A DNA stretch of 53,088 nt from CAZBDV01 sp964490765 (GCA_964490765.1 CAZBDV010000012.1:1-53088), one strand, 5' to 3'. Shown: positions 19,001-29,000, counted from the stretch's first letter. The notes: generated by a model not told the origin, from the sequence alone. Numbers and translations are program-made.

Positions 19001-19174
19001 TACTATTTGAACATCCATAGGAGAAAAAAGGTTAAACATATAGTCTATTAGCTCTTTAATCTCAACAACCCCATAGTTCAACTTATATTCTATATCTTGC
19101 CTACCATTATAGGATTTGAATTTCTGATATTTTTCGCTAGGTAGAGTAACTTCTTTTAATTTAAAGTATTGCAT
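16100..19174 (-). CDS. HerA/DUF87-type ATPase with C-terminal membrane anchor
   Basis: About 1024 residues. The ATG at 19174 has a GAGGAGGAAG ribosome site directly upstream and overlaps the preceding gene by 14 bp; a longer frame from 19216 is less likely. A Walker A, GVTGSGKTTS (~355-364), is followed by FLVLEPAKTEYK, typical of HerA/DUF87 hexameric translocases. Walker B is LLVIEEAHRL (~592). Motifs around IIADQIPTKLSPDVIKNTNLKIVHRL complete the RecA-like core. The C-terminus ends in a single hydrophobic helix (IIVIVILIMVLR), suggesting tail-anchoring in the membrane, which is unusual for HerA. It is the third gene of a tight set with a PD-(D/E)XK-like nuclease and a 139-residue protein, inside the BREX operon between pglX and pglZ. 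It probably moves DNA for, or controls, that nuclease. Confidence 0.85.
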   Translation of the reverse strand: MQYFKLKEVTLPSEKYQKFKSYNGRQDIEYKLNYGVVEIKELIDYMFNLFSPMDVQIVADYTDHQISYYFGINSDEVLSDNILIGRSKWEKEHIPKFKSDITAKLHGSCHVATSDESSLNLIDEVVRLQKDVNFRICYGFRVDKDNENLNSTLTDLADKLCSFSKDKEGTSAPIHILIRGNKKVNIYSEMYFNYLSELYYQFHINSAICLFPELTIYAGNYDLIANIRSTIKKRTQYKNVYRFDYLFDEKSYDDIKNEIVKNKDKKQIDDYLFKSNFIITQFVPASFIASTIALPNTKIPGIAYLDEYDYGTIKDISDTVDEKSLSHSLGLLHKNYQTKLSVEVSFNDLIKHTLVTGVTGSGKTTSIKSLLYSAYDNKIPFLVLEPAKTEYKTLAVDGLRRYILGIESENSFRINPFEFPHSQHNDRGIHLQTHLDLLKSIFIAAFPMYGPMPYVLETAFYYIYQWYGWDFKSGQNIYWDKHKETNRLFPTLDDLYSAIDLIVKKQGYSKDLQNDLTAALKVRIGSLKSGAKGSVLNTNRSTPMSQLISLPTLIELERIGDSQEKVFIMGLLLVCLYEYYIAKGIEEKGILKHLLVIEEAHRLLENVQQSANSEIADMKGKAIETFNNILSEIRVYGEGIIIADQIPTKLSPDVIKNTNLKIVHRLFALDDRNAMGDAIGLDHKQKKGLIHLKTGEAIVYHADLQSPVKLMGNSSGLKETEPISIGSKQSIKNTDLIINTTAIISELKRVFNTAIMLDWNYSCMKSIFEEILLRFNYQLNEEEINELIAYLVDWFSISLRNNPNLSYNYEQELNIKSFAANPISAIERIRDHIYNSGHSLKFPESLISIEVKELSNFIYVFCNHREELATSIESLQAMNARNFRYYNNDTINQLFAIAKLDKTLLTEKLKTEEKIQIAQCLVFYSSFPHTRFEYFFQDEMIMLSDDEYESLFDQAGVDVQKTEDENNFAVIAEVLSDLLSEIKEYHQTVFNKVKETASSIKIPFIMTIINILIIVIVILIMVLR

Positions 19175-19580
19175 CTTCCTCCTCCTCGCTAAGCATCCAA
19201 AAGAATATGTATTCATTTCCCTTTGTATCCTTCAGAAGATCCTGATAGAGCTTCATTAAGTCTTTACCTATTATTTTTGTATTATCCTTTATAAACTTCT
19301 CAAAATCATCTCTCGGCATTAACAAGTTGGAGAGCTTGTACTGAAGAATCTGATCTTTAACATTATCTTCCAGGAATGATAGCTTCATCTTTCTGATTTG
19401 AGTATCTTTCCTTAATTTTAAGATACGATTCAATATCTGCTTTTTTAATTTCGCTGTTACCCGGACTGCTTTGAATCTCTGTTTCTCATTACCTTCAAAA
19501 ACTTTATGAGAAGCTTCTTCGAATTGAGTAAATAAATTCCTAAGTTCGTTATCTGAATTACAAAAATATATTATAGCCAT
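19161..19580 (-). CDS. Hypothetical protein, 139 residues, in nuclease-HerA cassette
   Basis: Not recognised. The ATG at 19580 has GGAGGAAAATC upstream; the preceding nuclease gene stops only 10 bp away, and the end overlaps the HerA-type gene by 14 bp, so the three are translationally linked. The protein is helical and lysine-rich (for example KLKKQILNRILKLRKDTQIR), with a short strand MAIIYFCNSD at the start and FFWMLSEEEEDAIL at the end. It could be a small coupling or regulatory subunit between nuclease and ATPase. No catalytic motif, signal peptide or membrane segment is visible. The conserved position between two recognisable partners is the only functional hint. Confidence 0.65.
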   Translation of the reverse strand: MAIIYFCNSDNELRNLFTQFEEASHKVFEGNEKQRFKAVRVTAKLKKQILNRILKLRKDTQIRKMKLSFLEDNVKDQILQYKLSNLLMPRDDFEKFIKDNTKIIGKDLMKLYQDLLKDTKGNEYIFFWMLSEEEEDAIL

Positions 19581-19590
19581 GATTTTCCTC

Positions 19591-20328
19591 CTACAAACAG
19601 CTTATTATATTAGTAAGCTGTTGCTCTAAAGTTGGGTGAGTCAAAATAACTCCGATTTCACTCTGATCTACTAGTTCTAGGAACTTTGAAAAAACATCTG
19701 GTGTTTCTGATATTGTCTCTAACATCGATTGACTGATGCCAATAAAACCTCTTCCTGCTTCTTCTTTTGCTGCTAAACCTTGATTGATAACGTGTCCAAC
19801 ATTATTCTTTAATTCATATAAACCATTTTTTACTTCAATGCCTATTGATTCTCCTGCATTAATCAACTCTGAAACGGTTTTTATCACACCATCCTTTAAC
19901 GTAATGAGTTTTATTGGCATATCTTTACTCAACTCTCCGACAAAATCTACAAAAAATTTGCCATTCTCAGTTACGCATCCAACATGTTGTGTAAAATTTC
20001 CAAAACTTTCCAAAAATTTGCCAACGTGGTATTCTCCCATTTGCCCTAATAAATTAGAATCGGTTAATAATCGATTTAAGAAAGAAGTTCTTGTTTCAGG
20101 GATAGATTTTGCTATCTCTAACGATTTAAACAAAAAATCGTGATTGGTTATATCTTTGATTGTTGGATTACGGTAAACCTCTTTCATTTTTTGAAACTCT
20201 GTAATCTTTGCCATTTCAACTGCTTCTTTGATTATCTCATTGACTTTCAAAGACTCTCTAACAGCCAAGGCTGCCTTCTCTGCAGCCTCTTTTACAATAG
20301 TTATTGCAGTAGTTATTGGTTCAACCAT
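19591..20328 (-). CDS. Putative PD-(D/E)XK-like nuclease of the HerA cassette
   Basis: A 245-residue protein; the ATG at 20328 follows GGAGGTACA. Residues 1-90 are helical (alanine-rich VKEAAEKAALAV at the start). Residues 95-200 hold an ordered set of residues fitting a PD-(D/E)XK fold: E99 in GQMGEYHVGKFL, D128 in FFVDFVGE, E165-V-K167 in GIEVKNG, and Q183 in HVINQGLAAK. The last could act as the accessory glutamine found in resolvase-like members. No exact family could be named, and remote nuclease-fold calls by eye need structural checking. It leads a three-gene set with the 139-residue protein and a HerA ATPase, matching the known theme of HerA translocase plus nuclease. It lies 93 bp after the DUF262 gene, all within the BREX operon. 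Confidence 0.65.
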   Translation of the reverse strand: MVEPITTAITIVKEAAEKAALAVRESLKVNEIIKEAVEMAKITEFQKMKEVYRNPTIKDITNHDFLFKSLEIAKSIPETRTSFLNRLLTDSNLLGQMGEYHVGKFLESFGNFTQHVGCVTENGKFFVDFVGELSKDMPIKLITLKDGVIKTVSELINAGESIGIEVKNGLYELKNNVGHVINQGLAAKEEAGRGFIGISQSMLETISETPDVFSKFLELVDQSEIGVILTHPTLEQQLTNIISCL

Positions 20329-20421
20329 TGTACCTCCTTTTCATACGGCAAAACAAAGATTTATAATCCTCACTTCTACCCGTGAACTACGGTCTCTATG
20401 TATAAAATCCAAATATCTATA

Positions 20422-22578
20422 TCATAAATCATGACGAAAAATCTCTCCATTGACGAATTTTTTTAACTCGGCTTTTATAAATCTATCTCTCTTTATAATA
20501 GACTCTATAGTTTTTAAAATCGAATCTAACGTTGGTTCTGTTAAGCTATCAGTTAATCCAAGAGATTCTTGCCAATGATCTCTAAAATCATCATCTTCAT
20601 TGAACTTGTCTATGTCGCTTAAGAATGACCACATGGACTTTTTGCCTTTTGATATGTTAAAGTTTTTTTCTAACAAGCAACAATTACCCAACGAGTTGAT
20701 CAATTCACCCTTAAGATATTCAACTATATTCTCAATATCTATACTAATGTTGTAGTTTCTCAACAATTCAATGATTTTACTCTTGATGTTATCATCTAAG
20801 CCTGTTATTATTTCTTCAGTCCATTTTTGATGCGATACTATATGGTCTACTTCTATCTTAACTCGTTTCCTTGTAGTATCTCTCAAAGTGATTTTTGATG
20901 ATTCATATCTGTCATTATCGAGCCTATGCCAGATCCAGAGCAAGGATTTATATCTATGCACTCTTTCCCTTTTTAACTCTCCAGTATCTTCTATTTCGTG
21001 CAAAGCTTTTGTTTTTACATTTACACGGTCTTCGTCTAATAACTTCTCAGAGGTATATTTAAAACTGCTTATGATATCATTTCTTTCAGACAGGTTATTG
21101 ATAGTAGAGGCAAAATCATAAATTATTTTTGCAAATACGGGAAAGTTCTTTATATCACCCCATATCTTTGACCATTCTGTGGTATATATCCAACGATCAA
21201 TAAAAGAATTGAATACTTCATCTGCTTGTCTTTTAATATTGTCTCTTTGTACCTCATTTAAATTTGGTCCAGGAGATTTTTTGTGATAGACATTATAAAG
21301 AGCAATAGCAACAATAATAGCATTGAATGATCCAATATTTTCATCAATATTTCGTTTCTCAATAAGATCTACTACTTTTTCTACGCATTCTTTTATCCTC
21401 AAACAATCTGAAGCAACTGCTTCTGCCATTGGTCTAATTATTTCCCCCTTTAACAAATCCTTCGAATCTAACAACTCTCCACGTCTATCCACGTTGGTCG
21501 AAGCCCATAAAAACGAAATCATCCTTACAACATCATTTACCTCAACCTTATCAGTTATGGATTTAAGTTTTTCCATCAATTCTCGAATGAATCCGCCTGC
21601 ACTTACACTATTATTGATCCACCCAACTTTTAGCCAAGCTAAGGTAATGTCCTCTTTGCTGAGAGTTCTTCCTGCAGCATTCAACCTTGTAAATACATTA
21701 ACGATTGCATCAAAGTATTCATCTTTTGTGCATCTATGTTCTACAAGCCTTGATATCTGAAGTATTTTTACTTCCGTATTGTATTTAACATCTTCAATTA
21801 TGTGTAAAAATTCCGCTAATGAGTTTTTTAATTGATCAGCATTGTCCAAAGGAAAAGCATATTCAGTCAAAAGATCATTAAGAAGTTCTCTATAATTGCT
21901 TTCTGTGCTTCCAGGTTCTGCAAGATTCCATAATCTGCTTAGTCTAATGAATCGTCCAGGGTTTTCAGTTAATACTTCTAAAGGATAATGATCTCGATTA
22001 CTTGAAGTATGATTTCTATCAATGATAACCCAATCAAGAAACTTATTAATCTCAATATTTGAAACTCTAGAATTTTTATCACAATACTCTTTTTGAAACG
22101 CATCGCAATCAAGAAAAAGCGAAGCTTCAGACCAGTTGACACTCTTTCTTCCTCTCCGTTCTTTATTCTTATAAGCATTCCAGTCAGAATCAAACAACTT
22201 GAAACCCCAATTGTCTCCACACAATGCTAGTAAAAAACTTTGAATTCTTTGTTGTCCATCAAGAATCATGTAATAATTTGCCGGCCGTGCTTGCATATTA
22301 ACCATTGTCCCATTGTTTTGATCAGTTCTGTCAACAATAGTCCAAAATGAGCGTGGTGGTATTCCCTCATCGCTGTCGTTTATTTCATGATTTACTTCCC
22401 AGACAAGAAAAGCACCAAAAGGCCAACCTCTAAATAGAGAATCGATAAGCAAAATGACTTGTTCCGGATTCCAAATGTATGGTCGTTGCAAGTCGGGAAT
22501 AACATAAATAGCGTTATTTGAACTATTTGATAGAATCTCAACTAATGGTTTTGCTAATGAGCTGTACAGTATTGCCAT
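20422..22578 (-). CDS. DUF262/DUF1524 protein, GmrSD (BrxU-like) type IV restriction enzyme
   Basis: A 718-residue single-chain GmrSD-type protein. The N-terminal DUF262 part has YVIPDLQRPYIWNPEQV and, near residues 104-111, MILDGQQR, the nucleotide-binding DGQQR motif of the GmrS half. The C-terminal part has IEVDHIVSHQKW (~573-585) followed by LGNCCLLEKNFNISKGKK (~630-648), an HNH/His-Me finger arrangement as in DUF1524 (GmrD). Known relatives, including BrxU found with BREX, cut phage DNA carrying modified cytosines. The gene sits 34 bp downstream of pglX and before the HerA cassette, so it is probably co-expressed with BREX and covers phages whose modified DNA would escape it. All key residues appear intact. 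Confidence 0.88.
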   Translation of the reverse strand: MAILYSSLAKPLVEILSNSSNNAIYVIPDLQRPYIWNPEQVILLIDSLFRGWPFGAFLVWEVNHEINDSDEGIPPRSFWTIVDRTDQNNGTMVNMQARPANYYMILDGQQRIQSFLLALCGDNWGFKLFDSDWNAYKNKERRGRKSVNWSEASLFLDCDAFQKEYCDKNSRVSNIEINKFLDWVIIDRNHTSSNRDHYPLEVLTENPGRFIRLSRLWNLAEPGSTESNYRELLNDLLTEYAFPLDNADQLKNSLAEFLHIIEDVKYNTEVKILQISRLVEHRCTKDEYFDAIVNVFTRLNAAGRTLSKEDITLAWLKVGWINNSVSAGGFIRELMEKLKSITDKVEVNDVVRMISFLWASTNVDRRGELLDSKDLLKGEIIRPMAEAVASDCLRIKECVEKVVDLIEKRNIDENIGSFNAIIVAIALYNVYHKKSPGPNLNEVQRDNIKRQADEVFNSFIDRWIYTTEWSKIWGDIKNFPVFAKIIYDFASTINNLSERNDIISSFKYTSEKLLDEDRVNVKTKALHEIEDTGELKRERVHRYKSLLWIWHRLDNDRYESSKITLRDTTRKRVKIEVDHIVSHQKWTEEIITGLDDNIKSKIIELLRNYNISIDIENIVEYLKGELINSLGNCCLLEKNFNISKGKKSMWSFLSDIDKFNEDDDFRDHWQESLGLTDSLTEPTLDSILKTIESIIKRDRFIKAELKKFVNGEIFRHDL

Positions 22579-22612
22579 TATTAACCTCCATTTACTGAAC
22601 TTTAGTTCTTAT

Positions 22613-25600
22613 CTAAATATTTTTTAACTTTTTATCGAGTTTAATATGCCTATCATTTATCCTAAGACCTTTATCAATTCGGTACCAAGGAGCAGAAGGG
22701 ACATCTTTCCCCCGGTCTTTATTCCAATTAATGTTTAGTTGAGGTTTTTTATAATGACGTAACACTTTGGCAATAACGAAAGGGCGGATATTCATTCTCA
22801 CGCCGTCATTAAGGTCGGGATTCCAGCCAATAGGCTGCTTTTCCAGAGGCTTCCAGCGTACGAAGATATCATAAGGTGCTTCTCCTTCCAAAATGAGTTC
22901 CAATCTTTGCTTGAGATTTTCTGCTGCTGCAAGCTTTTCCTGCGACCCTTCAATGCCGTTTTCAATACCGTACTTCAGCTTTGTGATCCAGTCTCCTAGA
23001 TAACTATAGATAAGTGTTTCCAGTTTTTTATAATCTAACTTATGATAGTAAACAAGAACCGAAAAGCCATCGTTCAATCCGTCCCAAATCTGCCAGATAA
23101 AAGGACGATGTTTAAATAATTTACAATGCTGAACAAAGAACTTGTCTCGTAACCAGCTTTCCAGCGATTTGTTAGAATGATCGGAATTATTTAAGAGCTC
23201 TGTCAATACATCGTTTGACCACTCCTCACCATAAGCAGCAGCTAATAAATTGATCAATCTATCCGTAGCTTGTGCTTCGCCTCTCACGGAAGGGATGCAG
23301 ACAATACCATCCTCATCAGCAAAGGGTATCAGCTCTGCAGTTTTTTGCACCCAATACCTGGATTCCTCTGAAAGCTCCATATCATTGTCTTTCTCTGCAG
23401 GCCATTGATATCCTAAAAGACGAGCTATCGCTATCTGTAAAACCGTATAATCAGTTCTTGTTCTGCCAATCTCAAGCTTCTTAGTATCCTCACTCCAGAT
23501 AACACTTCCACAGGGGTGCCCATGAAAGATCCACTGATTTGGGTCTACGGAATATGGCTTGGGAAGACCGTTGGGGTACTTTTCTTCTGCAACTTTCTGC
23601 CAATGTTCCAGATCAAAAGGTACTTTGACTAAAGTAGCATTTGTTACATTCAATTTTTGATCAATTTGCCGAACTAGTTTGTTGAACATCGGAGACTTAC
23701 AGAAGCACCAGAGAGCAGCCAAATGCTTATACTGCTTCGAAACTATTGCACATGTATTGTTATCAAAAATACCACCTAAATAAAAACACACAGGAAGATG
23801 ATTCATCGGAGCTACGATTATTCCTTGCTTGCTCCATGCTTGTTTACCTTGAATCCTAGCGTTTGGATTGTTTTCATGATTCTTGCCATTATTTTCCCAT
23901 AGAGAGATATCTGACAATCCTGAGTAATGATTTGAACAAGAGACTGAACCTTGTACTGTTCTCCATATTGATGATATTTTGTCTAATTCCCAAAATCCTC
24001 TTTTAAATGCTTCCCATCCTCCAACATGTAGTCCTATGTACGAGTTAGCAACCTCCTCTAATAATGAAACATTTGAGAAGTTCTTTTCTATAATAATCCT
24101 TGCATCCGGATTCTCCAATTGCTTAGCCTGTTCTACTATCTTTAGCTCTGAATCGATTAGTTCTACTGCCTTATTGTGCGGAGATTTAAACTCAGAGACG
24201 TCCAAACCAGAGAGGTAATTGGAAGAGCTTTCATCTCTAAGTGTGGAATCTTGACCACGGCTGATCACGAGCAGTATTGCTTTTACTACCTCCCCACTAA
24301 TAGTTTCAAAAGCACCAGATCCTAGCCTAGCGATCAAATGCCAAGTATCATTTAATAAAAGTTTTTCTCTAAACTTCCTATAAGTAGTGAGAAATAGCCA
24401 GTTTTGAGGAAGAACGATACTAGATGTTCCTCCTTCTTTATTTAGCTGTAAGCAACGATCCAGAAAGACAGTTGCCATGTCACTTTTTGCAGCAGAAAAA
24501 TAATTCTCACTGTATTTTTTTAGAGTACTATTCTGTTTACCACGTGCCAGATATGGAACATTAGTGATTATTAGATCATACTCATTCATCAGGATTGTTG
24601 TAGCGTCAAGTAACCCCTTAGCAGCCAATCCTGCTTCCTGCTGTTCATCAGGTCTAACTTTACTTAGAAGCCGGTCAAAAGCATATTCAGGAAAGGTAGT
24701 TTTTAGGAACTCACTAAATTTGTCAGCTTTGGGATTTAAAAGCGAGCCCAGCAATGGAGCATCTTGATAAAAATCGTAGAGCCAATTCAGAGCTTGTCGC
24801 AAAGCGTTATTACCATTCGCGAGGGAAGTCCACTCTTCTTTAGCCTGACCAACAGACAGCCCGCAACAGGCAATGTTCATTTGTGGCAATCTTCTATAAC
24901 CACATGAATTGGGATAAGTCCAGGCAGCTAAAGCTAAGGCAAAAACTGCTATTTCTACACAGCGCTTTTCTATCTCCAGGCCAAAGAGGTTTTCTTTGAT
25001 GACTCTGTCAGCAGCTTCCTGTACCGGGATATTTTCCAGCTTCACTCTCATCGGTACAAGCATCAGGAAGGTGGAAACGAGAAAATGTCCTGAACCACAG
25101 CAGGGATCAAGTATTCGTAACTTATCAATATTCTGTTCCCATTTTTCAAACCAACCTGCGGCAGGTTGCCATTTATTACTCTTATTTTGAATGAATCTTA
25201 AATATGTAAGAGGTACTCCAGGGATTGATGCTTTCTCTCTTAACTCTTTTTCTGACTTAGCATTTGAGAGATCATCTTCATTTAAAACTTTTTTAGTCCA
25301 CCAAGCACCGAGCGAATTATCCAATAAAAAGTGAACCATATATGATTCTGTAAATAATTGCGTAAGAGCTGGTATTTCTCTGGCACCGATCTTGACTTCT
25401 GATCGATTAACCTCTTCCTTTTTCTTTGACTGCCAAAACTGATATACCCAACCAAGAGAATCTGAAGCCTGAAATATTTCGGGATCAAATTCCTTAAGTA
25501 TTTTTTCTAATTTCTGCTGGAATTCGTTTGGTATTTTCAACTCAAAAACAAGAGAATCAGGTCGAAAAATCTGTGGTAACATTTTGGCAGCATAGCGAGA

Positions 25601-26005
25601 AGCTAGTTCCCATCCGTTATTGGCTCCTTTTTCTTTCGCAAGCTCTTCACATTCTTCCAAGCTTAGAGAAATTGGAGTATGGGGATCATCGTCCATAAGT
25701 AAATGATTTTCTGCTAAGAAACGGGCAAAAAGCATCCGATGCCAGTGTTCATAAGCAACTTCCTCGGTCAACAGAACAATTGTTTGGGTTTTATCAGCTT
25801 CATTGCGAATATCTCCCAATTGACGACCATGAGTTCTGAGCCTTCTGCGTAAATCTTTTTCATCATCATTAAGGTATGAATAAGGAGCTGAATTGCCAAC
25901 TCCCAACTGTTCTAAAGACACTTTAGCACCAGCTTCGGCAATATCCCTGGCTTCTTTAATTATATTTTCCAATCTGTTTCTCAAATTCTTCTCTAACTGA
26001 GGCAT
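22613..26005 (-). CDS. pglX: BREX-1 adenine-specific DNA methyltransferase PglX
   Basis: An 1130-residue methyltransferase that marks host DNA at the BREX site by N6-adenine methylation and so separates self from phage. The SAM-binding motif ILDPCCGSGHFLVS (~295-308) is complete. The catalytic motif IV near residues 482-485 reads NVPY (DLIITNVPYLARGKQ) instead of the classical NPPY. This is a permitted kind of change in the family but notable. The C-terminal half carries the target-recognition region. It stands 9 bp after brxC, with the brxA-brxB-brxC order preserved upstream. Downstream come accessory genes before pglZ. Length agrees with BREX-1 PglX (about 1200). No frameshift or phase-variable homopolymer tract was noticed. 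Confidence 0.93.
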   Translation of the reverse strand: MPQLEKNLRNRLENIIKEARDIAEAGAKVSLEQLGVGNSAPYSYLNDDEKDLRRRLRTHGRQLGDIRNEADKTQTIVLLTEEVAYEHWHRMLFARFLAENHLLMDDDPHTPISLSLEECEELAKEKGANNGWELASRYAAKMLPQIFRPDSLVFELKIPNEFQQKLEKILKEFDPEIFQASDSLGWVYQFWQSKKKEEVNRSEVKIGAREIPALTQLFTESYMVHFLLDNSLGAWWTKKVLNEDDLSNAKSEKELREKASIPGVPLTYLRFIQNKSNKWQPAAGWFEKWEQNIDKLRILDPCCGSGHFLVSTFLMLVPMRVKLENIPVQEAADRVIKENLFGLEIEKRCVEIAVFALALAAWTYPNSCGYRRLPQMNIACCGLSVGQAKEEWTSLANGNNALRQALNWLYDFYQDAPLLGSLLNPKADKFSEFLKTTFPEYAFDRLLSKVRPDEQQEAGLAAKGLLDATTILMNEYDLIITNVPYLARGKQNSTLKKYSENYFSAAKSDMATVFLDRCLQLNKEGGTSSIVLPQNWLFLTTYRKFREKLLLNDTWHLIARLGSGAFETISGEVVKAILLVISRGQDSTLRDESSSNYLSGLDVSEFKSPHNKAVELIDSELKIVEQAKQLENPDARIIIEKNFSNVSLLEEVANSYIGLHVGGWEAFKRGFWELDKISSIWRTVQGSVSCSNHYSGLSDISLWENNGKNHENNPNARIQGKQAWSKQGIIVAPMNHLPVCFYLGGIFDNNTCAIVSKQYKHLAALWCFCKSPMFNKLVRQIDQKLNVTNATLVKVPFDLEHWQKVAEEKYPNGLPKPYSVDPNQWIFHGHPCGSVIWSEDTKKLEIGRTRTDYTVLQIAIARLLGYQWPAEKDNDMELSEESRYWVQKTAELIPFADEDGIVCIPSVRGEAQATDRLINLLAAAYGEEWSNDVLTELLNNSDHSNKSLESWLRDKFFVQHCKLFKHRPFIWQIWDGLNDGFSVLVYYHKLDYKKLETLIYSYLGDWITKLKYGIENGIEGSQEKLAAAENLKQRLELILEGEAPYDIFVRWKPLEKQPIGWNPDLNDGVRMNIRPFVIAKVLRHYKKPQLNINWNKDRGKDVPSAPWYRIDKGLRINDRHIKLDKKLKNI

Positions 26006-26014
26006 ATCAAATCC

Positions 26015-29000
26015 TTACTTTATTGTCACTGGCCCTTTCTCTATAGCTTGTTTCAAAATCGTCTTGATTTCATTTAACCAATCATCTATGTCATCGGTTG
26101 ACTTAAGAGTCTTTTTCGGTAAACTTATAACCTGAGACTTTGGTTCTAATATCTTCGCAGCTTCAGAACGAACCGAATCGAATTTTGCTGATAGAGCTGT
26201 AATACGATCCTTCAGGGCTGTGATTGAAACATTCTCCAAAGTATCTAAGATACTTTTAGTTGTTTGAACGCTGATATTTAAGTTTGATGCATCAAATAAT
26301 TGATAAGAAGATAGTAACTCTTCTTGTTGCTCAGCTTCAAGTTGCTGCCAGTAGTGATCTTTTGATAGATCTTCTAATTCTCGAGCATAGATTAACTCAT
26401 ATTCTTCTTTTAAGTTGTTAAGTTCATTCCTGAGGGCTTGACTAAGATTCTTTAAGATTTGAGAAACTTGATCATGGTCTTCGAGTAGTGTCCTTTTCTG
26501 TTCTATATGTTGAATTTGGGACGCAGCAATATCTTTATCAGGAATTCCTTCGGAGTATTTGAGTAATTTGTTCAAATCCTGCCATTCTGGAAAGAACTTA
26601 GCAATCTTTTCTGCTTGCTGTTTCCAAGAATCTATTTTTTTTGTTAAATCCTCTGCTGCATTGTATATCATAATAAGTCTTTCATTTCCACTAACCAGTC
26701 TAATTTCATCAATTTGGGAGGTATCAGGGTTTGGTGGAAGGGGAGGGTCGCCTCCAGCTTTTTCAGCCAGATCAAATAATCTATCTATAAAGAGGTTTGA
26801 GTTCTGTAGCTCTTCACCAGATTTAGTTGATATATCAAGTTTCTGAAACAACTTGCGTATCTTTATCTTTTGTTCAGCCGTTACTACAGCTGATTCTGTC
26901 CTGATATTTATTTTTCCTAATGTTTTTCTATCAATATTTTTAGGATCAAGGACCTGATTACGGTCATCTAAGGCTTTAATCATACCATGTATTAACATCG
27001 TTTGAATTGCTCCGTCCACAGCATCTCTTGACCAACCATAAGGAGGGTTGTCGAAATGTTTTCGTATCTCATCACCTCTTTTCCCATTTCCGATAAAGGA
27101 AAGAACAGTTTTACAAACAGGATTACTTGGAGGATCTCCTTCGAAACCGATAGATTTTAAAGCATCCGGAGCTCCCTGTTTTGCTTTATCATAAACCTTA
27201 CTCCAATGAATGTCATCAGCAGTAGAAAACTGCGGAAAAAGTCTTATCATAGAGTTATCTATCGCAATATTAAGACTCTCCTGTAAACTATTTGAGCTGA
27301 AGTGGCTACCGCCAGCCTGAACAACTTTAGCTTCCTCAAATAGTTCTTTGAATAATACATTGAGTTTATTCTCTGCTTTACTTTTTATTGTTTCAATTGA
27401 TGACTTAGCTTCTACTCCTTCAGAATTCAATGGATTGCCTCTAAGATTCAGAGTAGTTTTTGCTGCCATGTAATCAATCAAGTTACTACGGATAGCATCC
27501 GCATTCTTTTTGGGTATATAGAGTGTAATTAATGGTGAGTCATTACCAAGCTGTTTTGCATCCACAATAGCAGAATTTTCTTCGATGCTCCAACCGGTCC
27601 TTAACCAGATATAGATCTTTTCCTTGTGATCTTGGGGTATTGAACTACCATAATGAGGATGAATTTCACGGGGTACTTTTGATTTCCCTTGAGTAATGTT
27701 CATTCTTTTATTGATATCTTTATAGTATTGTTTTAGTCTCTCCTCTCGTTCCGAATCAATCAGTTGAGAAGAACTGGCAAGAGAATGTTTTTGGTTTTGA
27801 AACTCATTGTTCCAGGCAACGCTTTCCTCAGTTTGGATTCGATATTCATCACCAACCTTCATAATTAGCTTACAATTATCCAGCAATCCAGACAACTTGC
27901 TACGCAAGTTTCCACTGTCAGAAGTAATATCAGTTAGCATCAGATCTGCAATAGTATCTGATACAGCTCTTATACCTATATCTTTGTTATGAACGTTTAG
28001 TTTGTTGATGAGAAATATCAAGCCGCAAGCTCTTGCGGTCAGACGCTTGTCTTCATCATCTTCCTTGATTAAAGTCATAGTTCTTTCATATATTATCCGA
28101 GGTAAGAGCCGAGCCTGAAGTAATTTATCAGCAGAATCAAAATATAGATAATCCGCTGGAATAACATTTCCCAAAGACTTATCAACATTGGTTTGTATAG
28201 CCTTATGCACAGTACTGAGCTGGTTTCGTAACTGACTTTCTGTTCCTGTTTGATCCAGTGCTCTAAGAGTTTCCTCCCAAAACCTGCGACGAACAGGAAG
28301 AATCGGATAATCTTGGATAAAAACATCGTTATCTTCTACTCTATGCCCAATAGATGTTTCGGACAAATGACGGGAAATCTCACCCATATTTGTTTTGCGA
28401 AGATTTTCAAGGCTCTCTTTAGCATTGGGTTTTTTGGCAAGAAAAACCTTACGAATGACCGTATCTACATCATTATCTGATAGTTCAACACGGACAGTAA
28501 ATCTACCTTCCAGTTTCTTTAGATTAGGAGTGCCAGTAATAGCTGTTTGCCCAGTAGATACGATTATAATTTTTCCTCCAATTTTCTTTGCACAAGCTTC
28601 AATAGTTTCTCTAACATCTTCAGAACGTTTGCTGTCATCTCCGATATATTGCTGCATCTCATCTAGTATTAAGACAGTCAGTGGAAATATTCCATCTTTA
28701 GTTAATGCCTGCTTGATCAGTTTAATCATATCATCTATACTAATATCTTCAGTGTTAGGATAAAGATTGTTAAGGGCTTCCATACATATTTCATGTGAAA
28801 TGAAAACATTTGGTTTTAGTTTTATTAAACCCTCATGAAGGATTTCAGCGACATAGAAATTATCTATTTCCTCCTGCCAGTCTGCCCCCTGATTTTGAAC
28901 GTATTCTTTTAGAGGTTCGTAGAGTTTTTCTTGCTTCAGCCAGATAACAAAACGAGCTTTTTGAAACTGTTCTGGTAATCCGCATGATTTGAAGATAATC

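Noticed and set aside
16100..19216. Longer start for the HerA-type ATPase
   Set aside because: A strong GAGGAGGAAG ribosome site directly before the ATG at 19174 fixes the start.
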